Of a stretch of DNA of 64,000 nt, positions 11,119-20,729 are shown piece after piece. The stretch spans positions 1,026,501-1,090,500 of the forward strand of contig JAINUG010000177.1 in NCBI GenBank assembly GCA_029706075.1. The letters run 5' to 3'. The stretch comes from Aldrovandia affinis (taxonomy: Eukaryota > Chordata > Actinopteri > Notacanthiformes > Halosauridae). Below the pieces are notes generated by a model. It was not told the origin of the DNA and made no database searches. It worked only from the letters and a program-made list of their open reading frames with translations. The translations under genes and the position numbers were made by a program. Position 1 is the stretch's first letter. The number at the start of each line of letters is the position of its first letter.

Positions 11119-12545
11119 GGGGCCTCGCTCCGTCACGTTCTCCCGCCGCACTTCAAAAATTGTTCAGGGACAGACGTGATTGTCAATCGATCAATCGATC
11201 AATCATTGAAACTTTTGTTTGTAGCACAATTCATACGTAAAATGAAACAACGATACAAACGCAATAAAGAAAGCAATACAGGTAGATGGAACAAAGGAGG
11301 CAGGAAATTAGTTTTAGAAAAGAAAAATGATAAAAGAAAGAAATAAAAAGAAAAGAAAGTCAAATACAGTCAAAGGAGAAGTCAAAGCTAGGCGTGTTTT
11401 AGGTTTCAAAAGTATCCACATTATGAGAAGGCTGCTATGTCCTCCAGCTGTGATGGACATATTTCTACATCTCTTTCTGCATCTCTGGCTGCATCTCCCC
11501 CCCCCACCCCCGAGCAGAATCAGCCAGGGCACAGAAACAGCGAGCCAGTTATCAGAGCTGACTTTGCAGAACATCGCTGTGATTTACATTCACGAAACTC
11601 AATATGCAGGATGCCTTAAGATGTAAGGTGGCGGCCTTGTTTGACGTACGGTTTAAAACTACAGTTCCCAGACTCGGTAGGGTCGCGTGGGCCACGACTG
11701 CTTCATTTGAAACTCACTGTCGCTCCAGATACGCTGTGACGTGGCAGTGAGCTGTGAGTCGCTCATTATGATGCAGTTAAAAAAATCCCCTGAGGTAAAA
11801 TAAATAAACATGAAGACAAGAACGATCTGCTCCTACATTTTTGGAACGCTGGGTGGCTGTAAAAGGACCGGTGGAGGCATTTAAACAAACCCGCTACGTT
11901 CAGTGCGTCCGCTGCGTGAATTTGGTTCATCGGTCTGTGAGAGTGTGTCACCCGGGCCACACATAGACACACTGAGGCTTTGTGGGTCTGTGTGGAGCCT
12001 CTGCTTCTAGACCACACTTCTGGCACTGGCTCACGCTTCTTGTTGTGCTGAGTCAGACGTGGAGATGAACACATTGCAGGGCCCGGATCAGTAATTACAC
12101 GGTACTTCCCGAGAGAGAAGCACCCTGACAGCCTTAATTTACGCCTGGGCGAGGAGAGACAGGCTCTACTTGCGACGGGTTTCGCTCCTGATTCATGCTC
12201 TGTGATGATGCCTCTGACCAGATTTGATTGCAGCCTTCAAACAGAAGCCGGTGGTATTCTGAGAGCCTAAGTCGCAGTGCATTCAAAGTGCTGACTCGGC
12301 CCTTCTTCCCTTCCCTGCGTGATTGGCCGTGGGCGGTGCGGGTTCGGCCTTGTCTCTTTGACGATTTATACCCTACCTGTGCAGGTATCCGCCCGGTAGC
12401 CTTGGAGACCAGACCCACAATCCCCTTGGAGGCCTGGCCCACAATCCCCTTGGAGGCCTGGCCCATGATCCCGCGAGCTGCTCTGTTCCGGGGCGGAGTG
12501 GCAGGGCCTAAATCGAGGCCGGGGTAAATGAGTAGCTGCCAGTGA

Positions 12546-12803
12546 AGTTTGGTTTGGGGGACGTCTCCAGTTGGTCCATGCTTCCAGCCCGTGGTTGCCC
12601 TCCCCTCCCGGTGCCCCCTCCCTCTCCTCTCGCCCAGGCCACCGCAGCTGGCTCTAACACTCTGGCTTTAACACTCTGGCTTTAACACTCTGGCTTTAAC
12701 ACTCTGGCTTTAACATCTCTCAGAGTGTGTAGAACTGTGTGCGTCCTGCCAGTCAGTGGAACAGGGCTGCGTTTATAACAAACACTCATCACTGCAAAGA
12801 AAA
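12546..12803 (+). repeat. Local duplication, copy A
   Basis: The segment 'ggtccatgcttccagcccgt' through 'acaaacactcatcactgcaa' is repeated at 14551-14715. Copy A also carries a minisatellite, four to five tandem copies of 'aacactctggcttt', at about 12655-12714. Each copy is followed by a (CA)n tract. A diverged 'gtttggattgggggacatct' near 13138 repeats the left edge of copy A. Confidence 0.85.
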
Positions 12804-12809
12804 GCTTTC

Positions 12810-12845
12810 ACATACACACACACACACACACACACCATACACATA

Positions 12846-12884
<39 letters not shown>

Positions 12885-12903
12885 ACACACACACATACAC
12901 ACA

Positions 12904-12934
<31 letters not shown>

Positions 12935-12956
12935 ACATACACATACAAACACACAT

Positions 12957-12997
<41 letters not shown>

Positions 12998-13081
12998 ATA
13001 CAAACACACACACACCATACAAACACACACACACACACACCATACACATACACACATACACACACACACACACACACACAT

Positions 13082-13139
<58 letters not shown>
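12810..13139. repeat. CA microsatellite
   Basis: About 330 bp, mostly pure (CA)n with 'cataca' interruptions. Confidence 0.95.
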
Positions 13140-13142
<3 letters not shown>

Positions 13143-13736
13143 GGATTGGGGGACATCTCCAACAAGTAACTGGGTCAAACCTCTGCTTTTGGCCCAAATC
13201 TCCACCCTCCCCATAAGGCAGGAAGCCCCCTGACCTCTGAGGAGGCATGGGGGGTCTGAATTGACACTGACGTTCCACTCCAGTGCAGCCGCGTGGGAGG
13301 GAGAAGCATTTCGAGGTGGGCGAAAACACGAAGGAGCTTCACAGCTTCATAAATGTGAAGGGGCGGGAGTCCGCACGGAGTGAGAAGCACGGCAGGGGAC
13401 AGGAGTGCAGGGGAGGACAGAATTAAATCAATGACCTCTCCGAGGGGGAATCCTGACACAGCTGTTAGCATAGCCCCGGGGGGCAGCCCTTGTTCTCACA
13501 AAGAAAACTTCTGTCCCTAAAGAGAAGGAAACTTGCCTTGCTTTCTCCCATAAAGACGGAGGGAAAGAGAGGCAGTCGAGGATGCAGTGGCAGCTCTGAA
13601 AATAGATCAGGTTCCCCGTGATTAAGACGGTATCCCTGTGATTAACGACACGAGCAGAAGACATCCGATAGGTCTAAGTGCTCTGAAAGAGCTGACTAGA
13701 AACCGCTGCTCACTTTTTCCTCCCTCATGGGTGACA

Positions 13737-13777
<41 letters not shown>

Positions 13778-13820
13778 TAGCGTGTGTGTGTCTGTGTGTA
13801 TTTGAGAGAGTGTGTATTTT

Positions 13821-13857
<37 letters not shown>

Positions 13858-13901
13858 ATGTCAGAGAGAGAGTTTGTGTGTGTGTGAGAAAGTGTGTGTT
13901 A

Positions 13902-13934
<33 letters not shown>

Positions 13935-13935
13935 A

Positions 13936-13998
<63 letters not shown>
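13737..13998. repeat. TG/GA compound microsatellite
   Basis: (TG)n blocks with short (GA)n blocks between them, ending about 150 bp downstream (in the rin2 direction) of the first coding exon's donor. Confidence 0.95.
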
Positions 13999-13999
<1 letters not shown>

Positions 14000-14151
14000 A
14001 CTTGGTCAGTGTTGTGACTCTCCCACGGACTCTCTCCCGGGGGAAGACAGCTGCGCATTTCCAGTGGAGCAACAGGAAGGGAACAGACAAACAATGGTCA
14101 AGCAAATGGACAGACAGACAGACAAACGGACAAACACAAACACAGGCAGAG

Positions 14152-14175
14152 CCCCTCCCCTCCCCTCCCCTCCCC
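14152..14175 (-). promoter_or_regulatory. G-quadruplex motif at the first rin2 donor site
   Basis: The minus strand reads GTGA followed by five GGGG runs separated by single A residues. The first G run begins at intron position +5 of the first coding exon of rin2. Five G4 runs with one-base loops meet the usual sequence definition of a quadruplex. G runs near donors are known intronic splicing enhancers; an effect here is inference. Confidence 0.7.
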
Positions 14176-14179
14176 TCAC

Positions 14180-14239
14180 CTTGAAGAAGCTCCCGCTCCT
14201 GTCCAGCTTGCCGGGCTCGCCCAGCGAGTCGGTGGCCAT
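14180..14239 (-). CDS. rin2: rin2 first coding exon (start codon)
   Basis: Minus-strand ATG at 14237-14239 opens MATDSLGEPGKLDRSGSFFK, ending at AAG with a GTGAGG donor (phase 0). Human RIN2 begins MTAWTMGARGLDKRGSFFK as I recall; the shared end (LD-RSGSFFK) and the next exon starting LIDT identify it as rin2 and not rin3. The start is supported by that match. Upstream is a GC-rich leader. Confidence 0.88.
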
Positions 14240-14440
14240 TCTGCGCTCCTCTCGTCTGCGTCTGCGCGTGTGTCTGCGTCTGCGCGTGCGTCTGCGTGAG
14301 CGTCTGCGTGGGGCCCGTGCGCAGCCAGAGTCCTGCGAGTTACAGACAGGCGCTTTAGCTGCGGCGCGGCGGCAGGAAATTCCATCACTCGCCACAGGGG
14401 CCGGTCAGAGAACCAGCGCCGGCCGTTCTGCCAGCACACT
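14240..14440 (-). promoter_or_regulatory. rin2: GC-rich 5' leader and possible rin2 promoter or 5'UTR
   Basis: CpG-rich sequence with tandem 'gcagacgcacgc'-type repeats at about 14252-14312, directly upstream of the ATG. A possible acceptor 'taactcgcag' (about 14333-14342) would make the leader part of an internal exon; otherwise this may be a transcription start region. The two cannot be told apart by eye. Confidence 0.45.
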
Positions 14441-14550
14441 CTGCTCTCTCACACTCTTTCCCTCCTTCTGTCTCCCTCCGCTCTCCCACTGTCTCTCTCT
14501 CTCAGTTCCCTCCCACTTCGGCTCTTGTTACTTGGTTTTTTTCCGGCAAC

Positions 14551-14715
14551 AAGGTCCATGCTTCCAGCCCGTGATCAGTCCTCCCCCTCTCCTCTCGCCC
14601 AGGACACCGCAGCTGGCTTTAACACTCTGGCTCTCAGAGTGTGCAGAACTGTGTGTGTCCCGCCAGTCAGCAGAACACGGCTGCATTTATAACAAACACT
14701 CATCACTGCAATAAA
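14551..14715 (+). repeat. Local duplication, copy B
   Basis: Second copy of 12546-12803 ('ggtccatgcttccagcccgt' to 'acaaacactcatcactgcaa'), with the minisatellite reduced to a single unit. Copies A and B flank the first coding exon of rin2. Confidence 0.85.
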
Positions 14716-14763
14716 CACAGGAGGCTGTTTTCATTCACCCTGTCCCTCACCTGATATGCCCCC

Positions 14764-14811
<48 letters not shown>

Positions 14812-14901
14812 GCACACACACACACACATATATGCGCACACACACATGCACACAAACACGCACACACACAAACATGCACACACGAACACACACACACACA
14901 C
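14764..14901. repeat. CA microsatellite
   Basis: (CA)n with 'tatatgcaca' and 'aacacgcaca' interruptions. Confidence 0.95.
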
Positions 14902-15098
14902 TCGCCCCTTGGTAGACAATGTTATCTACAGACTGTGTATGTCCCGTGAGTGGGGGGATGAAAGGGGGGGGCTGTGCCCCCCTCTCTCCCCCTGTCCCAT
15001 GCTGAAACCATTAGGACCCGTCCTGCTTTGGCCACTGTTCAAAGTGCTGCTGAACTGAGATGCTCTCCGCTCATGTCCAAGTGAAAGGAAGTGAAGCG

Positions 15099-15580
15099 AA
15101 GCACACAGAAACACGCACACACACACATACACGCACTCACGCACGCATACACACACACGCACGCATACACAAAGACACACAAAACACACACACACACACG
15201 CAGACACAGAAACACGCAGACACACGCATGCACGCATACACACACACAAAACACACACACACAGAAACATGCACCCATACGCACACACATATATATGCAC
15301 ACACACACACACATACACACCCACGCATACACACAGAAACACGCACCCGACACACACACGCACGCACGCATACACACACACATATATATGCACACACACA
15401 CACACACACGCACGCATACACACAGAAACACGCACACGCATACACACACAGAAACTCACATACGCACACACACAGAAACACACGCACGCACGCACGCACA
15501 CACACACACACACACACACACAGAAACACGCAGACACACGCACACAGAAACACACACACACACGCACGCATACACACACA

Positions 15581-15626
<46 letters not shown>

Positions 15627-15653
15627 CTCACATACGCACACACACAGAACAGA

Positions 15654-15694
<41 letters not shown>

Positions 15695-15755
15695 AAACAC
15701 GCACACACACAGAAACATGCACACACACACACAGAAACATGCACACAGAAACACG

Positions 15756-15787
<32 letters not shown>

Positions 15788-15790
15788 CTG
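15099..15790. repeat. CA-rich array with higher-order structure
   Basis: About 690 bp. Blocks of the kind 'catatatatgcacacac ... gcacgcatacacacacag ... aaacacgcac' recur around 15290, 15380 and 15580. This suggests expansion of a unit of roughly 90 bp or more and not only dinucleotide slippage. The long Thr-His and Cys-Val open frames are artefacts. Confidence 0.9.
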
Positions 15791-16184
15791 GAGATTGATT
15801 GCCCCTCTTCTATTATATCCAACAACACCGATCCTTAAAACCATTCTGTTGACATTCCTGCTACGCTGCGGGCCAGGCTGCCCCCCGATCCAGAGCACAG
15901 ACTCATTTCTGTGTACAAACATTTGACCCGAGGTCATTCCTGGAAACTCCCCCGCAGAGCCCTTTGAAACGGGAAGGAGTTTACATCGCGAGACAGCCTA
16001 CAAGACGAATCGGCTAATGGAAGCTGTGCTGTGTTTAACAAATCCGGCTCCAGTCTAAATTCGGGTCTGCTTCACATGAGAAGGGAGGCCACAGTGGGGG
16101 TGCACATCCGCCCCGGACGGTGAACGTATGGGGGCAAACAGGGCGCTCTGACAAAAGAGCTGATCCTGGATCAGCTTCAGCTTT

Positions 16185-16250
16185 TTTTCACATAATGGTT
16201 GGGGGTTTGGATTCGAGTTGGATTAGCTGACCTTGAATCAGTTGATGCTG
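16185..16250 (+). repeat. Dispersed repeat, copy 2
   Basis: Diverged copy of 11053-11118 ('cataatggttgggggtttgg', 'gctgaccttgaatcagttga'). Confidence 0.55.
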
Positions 16251-16663
16251 GACCATCACTGTATGGTCCACCACATCCCCCCCCCCTCCATTGTATGGCT
16301 CTGGCAAGAAGCCTCTCGTACGACAGACAGACATTTCCTGCTCTGTCAATGGGAGAATTATCTGCTGGCAGCTTTGTTTACAGGGAACACACAAGATATC
16401 AGAGGCGAGGGGAGAACAAGTTATTTCTTCTCTTCTCTGGTTTCTCCCCCGGCACACCGCCTGCTGCCCAGATGCTAACCCTAAATCTAGACTCGGAGGA
16501 ACATCAGAGGTTGTGCAATAGACTGTGTGGGGGGAGAGACAGACAAATCCAACATTGTGTATCTTCTTTTGAATTCTGGGAAATGATAAATTAGCATTCT
16601 GAACATGCTATAAGATATCTTTATAGAGATTTGTCCTTAGTAGGTGGTATAAATCATATTGTC

Positions 16664-16668
16664 TCTAG

Positions 16669-16716
<48 letters not shown>

Positions 16717-16722
16717 TGTATA
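16664..16722. repeat. (TA)n microsatellite
   Basis: About 25 uninterrupted TA units. Confidence 0.95.
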
Positions 16723-16852
16723 TGTAATAACCTTTCTCTTCCCTTTGTATGACAGATTTTGTGGCATGAACGTCAGCAATGTCAATGATTAAACTGTAAC
16801 TTACTGTTCGATAGCTCTAGTTGTAATTGCTAGCCACATTAGTGTACTCTTG

Positions 16853-16899
16853 TAAGTCTCTATGGATAAAAGTGTCTGCCAAGTACCTACATTAAATTG
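16853..16899 (+). mobile_element. SINE/LINE tail fragment
   Basis: 'gtaagtctctatggataaaa' then 'gtgtctgccaagtacc': a decayed copy of the 'gtcgctctggataagagcgt' tail. Confidence 0.55.
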
Positions 16900-16918
16900 A
16901 TTATTCATTTGCTCAGAA

Positions 16919-17090
16919 CAGGGGTGTCAAACTCCCCGAGGGATTCCTTTCAATCAACAGCTGATGTTGTCCTTGGAAACAAGATGTGTGGACTCTTTAA
17001 CCAATTAGTGACCTAAATCGAGAACTTAAATGCTGAAACACACTAATAACCAGCAGACACTGGCCCTCCAGGACTGGAGTCGGACACCAT
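16919..17090. mobile_element. Palindromic MITE-like repeat
   Basis: Left end 'caggggtgtcaaactcc'; right end 'ctggagtcggacacc' is its inverted counterpart, with 'accagcagacactggccctc' just inside. Ends of this type ('gtgtcaaactccagtcctgg') are common in fish repeats. A related pair lies at 44419-45362. Confidence 0.65.
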
Positions 17091-18344
17091 TGGCTTAGAA
17101 CATGCGCTTGTTGACGGTAGTCTACATAGCTAGCTAACATTAACCCATTTATACAGCAGCTGAATACTTAGCAACTCCTTCCTCAAGGGTACATGGATGG
17201 GGCCCACTGGGCATGTACCTCAACTTCCTGGTCTGTAGTCCCATTCCTAAAGCAGTAGACCACCCAGTTAAGCACATATGTATGCCTAACGTATGCCCCT
17301 ACACCATGCATTTCATTCTGTACATCCAATAGGCCTCAACTGATAAAGTAGTGAAGTACCCAAACAGATGTGGCCTATTTTGGAGGCAGGGGGCACAGTC
17401 TGATGTGATCACGAGGCCCACCCTCCGCTCTCGGAACCGGCACCGTCCTGCTACAAAACCACGCCACGGTCCGTGACAGCAGTTCGGTGTCAGCCAGACT
17501 CGTGTTTTAACTTCCCATCTGCTCCTCACAAAGAAAAAGGCAAGAAAAATAAAGGATAATATTTCAAATGCTTGCTATGTTTCTCAGGAAATGGCCATGG
17601 AGCGAGTGGAGCGGGGGTTGGGGGAGGGGGCAGGGGGAGAAAAAGAGCGTCTGGTCGTCCAGCAGGAATTTCCTGAAAAGCACCAGTTGGATTTTTTTCC
17701 TTGCCCCATTAATACTTTTTTGGGGCAGCCAAGATTTGTGTTGTTCTGGTCGTCAGACAGCAGGCCCCTATCAAAATTGTCCCAGATGTGCTCTTATGTC
17801 AACCCCGGCCCGTGCCCAGATCGCGTCGTGAAACGTACTGGGATCTGGGGTAAACAGGAAGACTTCCCAAACCCCCCCTCCCCTCCTCCTTGACCAGCTC
17901 ATGCAGAATAAACTCTGTGAATGTGATTAGGCACACCGCAGTTAAAGAGTAATGACGTTATACGTAGACAGACGTTCGTTGTTCAGCCCAAAAGTAGAAA
18001 ACAACAGTAGAACACAAAGTGCCCTAAACTATAAAATCACCAAATTGACCAAAACAAATCGTGCTTTCATCATTTAAAAACTCAGTTGCCACATGAATGG
18101 GAATCATTGTAGGACAATTACCTCAAGGTCAATTTGTAATGACAATTTAATTACAATAAATAACCGCATTCAAAAAAGAAAACAGGTTTTGTGTGTCTCT
18201 AGAAGACCAAGATCTCACAGTTGTCTGGGTAAGACAATGGCAAGGTAAAGGAAGAGGTTTGCCTGTCTGATCTTGTATGTACATCTGACAATCTATACGC
18301 CCCAGACATTAGCAATGGATAACAGAAAACTGCCAAATATGGGT

Positions 18345-18570
18345 CAAATGCCACAGCATCTAGAAGACTTGTATGACTGCAGTTGCTGGCACCTTTATGG
18401 GCCAAATGCCACAATGTCTAGAAGACTTGTATGACTGCTGTTGCTGGCACCTTTATAGGCCAAATGCCACAGCATCTAGAAGACTTGTATGACTGCAGTT
18501 GCTGGCACCTTTATGGATCAAATGCCACAATGTCTAGAAGACTTGTATGACTCCAGTTTCTGGCCCCATT
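18345..18570. repeat. 58-bp minisatellite, four units in a two-unit pattern
   Basis: Units start at 18345, 18403, 18461 and 18519, exactly 58 bp apart. Units 1 and 3 read 'ccacagcatctagaag', units 2 and 4 read 'ccacaatgtctagaag', so the array grew by duplication of a 116-bp dimer. Confidence 0.92.
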
Positions 18571-18654
18571 ACTGCCACCTTTATTTTTTAGCGTAACCTG
18601 CTGGTGCCACAGCATTGCACCATTTGTCAAGGAGCTGCCCGGCTGTCTCTGAAT

Positions 18655-18908
18655 TCAGTTTTTTGAGGGCGTCTGTGTGTTGTTTGAAGACCTTTCTGTG
18701 TTTTTGTTGAGGACCTCTATGCATCTTTTGAGGACATCTATACGTTTTATTGAAGACGTCTCTGCATTTTTTGAGGACCTTTCTATGCTGTTTTGAGTGC
18801 GTCTCTGTGCCGTTTGAGGACGTCTCTGTGTATTTTGAGGACCTCTGTGTTTTTTCCGAGGACATCTCTGCGTTTTTGAGGACCTCTCTGTGTTTTGTTT
18901 TGAGGATG
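18655..18908. repeat. About 30-bp minisatellite
   Basis: Seven to nine diverged units of the type 'gaggacctctctgtgttttg', 'gaggacatctctgcgttttt'. The Ser/Lys/Gln/Arg-rich open frame on the minus strand simply translates the repeat. Confidence 0.85.
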
Positions 18909-19814
18909 CCCGTGCATGCAAAAGACTCAGCTGCCGTCACACAAAGATGTCTCTGAGCGCGCTCACACTGGTGCCCCTCGCTCTAACACAGGGCCTCTCT
19001 GTCCCCCCGCTCACACAGGTGCCGGGACACCACGGCCTGGCTCTGCCATGCCCGGCTCCACCAGCCAGCCAGCCCAGGAAGCGCCTCAGTGAGACAGGGG
19101 TCTGATTAGAGACAGGAGAGGGACGGGTCGTTTCCAAGACATCGCCGGCGGAAGTCGCCCAACGACCTTGCAGTTTATAAATAACATAGCAAGCTGGTGA
19201 GAGGAAAGGCACTTGTTATTGAGTTATCATAATGAGTTATTCACTCGGCCTCGCTATTAGACCAACCACGCTTTATTAAAGACCGTTGCTTGTTATTTTT
19301 TCATGTTTCTGTTTATTTATGTGGTGCACACCAGGTCGTGCAAAACAACCACTTATCGAGGGAAAAATAAAATTCCCTTTCAAGGAAACAATGCAGTAGG
19401 CCTAAATTACTTTTGATTTAAAGATGAGATCATGCTTAGGAACCGTAGAATGCGTATCGAATGCTCCAAGGCTGAGCAGCAGGAGCTGCAGAAGTATGCT
19501 GATCACCACTCTAGCCTCGGACAGCCCACATCTGTCTCTGTCTATCTGACAACAACTCTCACTGAAACTCTCACTAATTGGGATAACCTACAACCTTCAC
19601 CGTGTCACCGACAGGTCTATACACACTAATGTTACAGTTGTGCATGAAAATGCAGAGACTGCACACTGACAATGCCAATTGAAGAGGCCCAATTACACCT
19701 TCCTTTCCTTTCCAAATCCAGGCAGTGGAAGTGTCCCTGGACATCAAGAGTTGTGTCAGTCAGTTTTTATTTTGCCTCATCTTTCCACAGCAACAGTATT
19801 TTTTCATATTAATA

Positions 19815-20113
19815 CAGGTAACTGCCAAAATAAAGAAAACCTAATGTCTTTCCTCAGACTGCCCTGCCAACATCACCTTGGCCACTGTTCCTCGTGAAAC
19901 ACCAGCAAGTTGAGCAGTCATCGCTCAAGCTCCTGCCAAACGCGACCCAACAATCGCCCCTTTTTTCAAAGTCACTGGGATCTCTTCTTCTAGCCATGGT
20001 ATCCACAATACTTTTATGGCAATTTTATGTTCATTGATTAATTAACTCAGGAGCCATACCTGCATGGAAGCACCTGCTTTCAATAGACTTTCTTTTATTT
20101 TGGCAATTGCCTG
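19815..20113. mobile_element. Tc1-type MITE with TA target duplication
   Basis: Inverted ends 'caggtaactgccaaaataaa' and 'ttttattttggcaattgcctg' (shown in part), flanked on both sides by TA. 299 bp, no transposase frame. Family A of this window. Confidence 0.9.
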
Positions 20114-20681
20114 TATCTGGTACTTCTTGTAAAATGAGCATTCTCCTGGTAAGCAGACAGGGAAACATGGACCAAACGTCACCGTAGGGGGAAAGGAAGA
20201 ACTCAATTCAAGTTATTATTCATAAAGAGAGCCGGAGGAGCATTCCAATTTAAAGAGACAGCCCGGTCTCTGAAGAGCCAACCCTGCTGGGAGTCTCGGC
20301 CTGTTTGGAGTTTGACGCCGCATTAAGTTTAGTGGCTGACTTCTGTGTTAGCGGTGCTAGTGGACAACTTAATGTGGATGAGGGCTGCTCCGGTCCGCGT
20401 CCCAGAACCTCCAACAATGGAAGGGAACACAGGGAAGGGAACTCTGGCAGACAACTGTGGAAAAGAGCAGGAGTTCAAAAAATGCTCACAAGCCTCTCAA
20501 GATCTCCCAAAAATACACTCATTGTTAGCGAAAAGATGTTATCAGAAATTTCTGGCTTTAGTTTTTGCCTTATTTTTATTATTTTTAATCTTTCAACATA
20601 TAAAACGGGTAAGCTCGCAGTTGTTCACACCTCAACTTTCCGCATTCTGTCAGACTCTGCAGCGTGGGGTCGAGCGCACAG

Positions 20682-20682
<1 letters not shown>

Positions 20683-20724
<42 letters not shown>

Positions 20725-20729
20725 TGTGT
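20683..20729. repeat. (TG)n microsatellite
   Basis: About 22 TG units. Confidence 0.95.

Larger units (their letters stand above)
6247..14179 (-). other. rin2 intron between the first and second coding exons
   Basis: About 7.9 kb. It contains a (GA)n tract at 6264-6294 just upstream of the acceptor, a C/G homopolymer region at 6603-6627, a LINE tail at 7123-7206, CA- and GA-rich microsatellites, a Tc1 element at 8630-9114, and a local repeat unit at 12546-12803. I see no further coding exon. Confidence 0.75.

Noticed and set aside
18581-18940. 119-codon Ser/Lys/Arg-rich open frame on the minus strand
   Set aside because: Produced by the roughly 30-bp minisatellite; no start context or homology.
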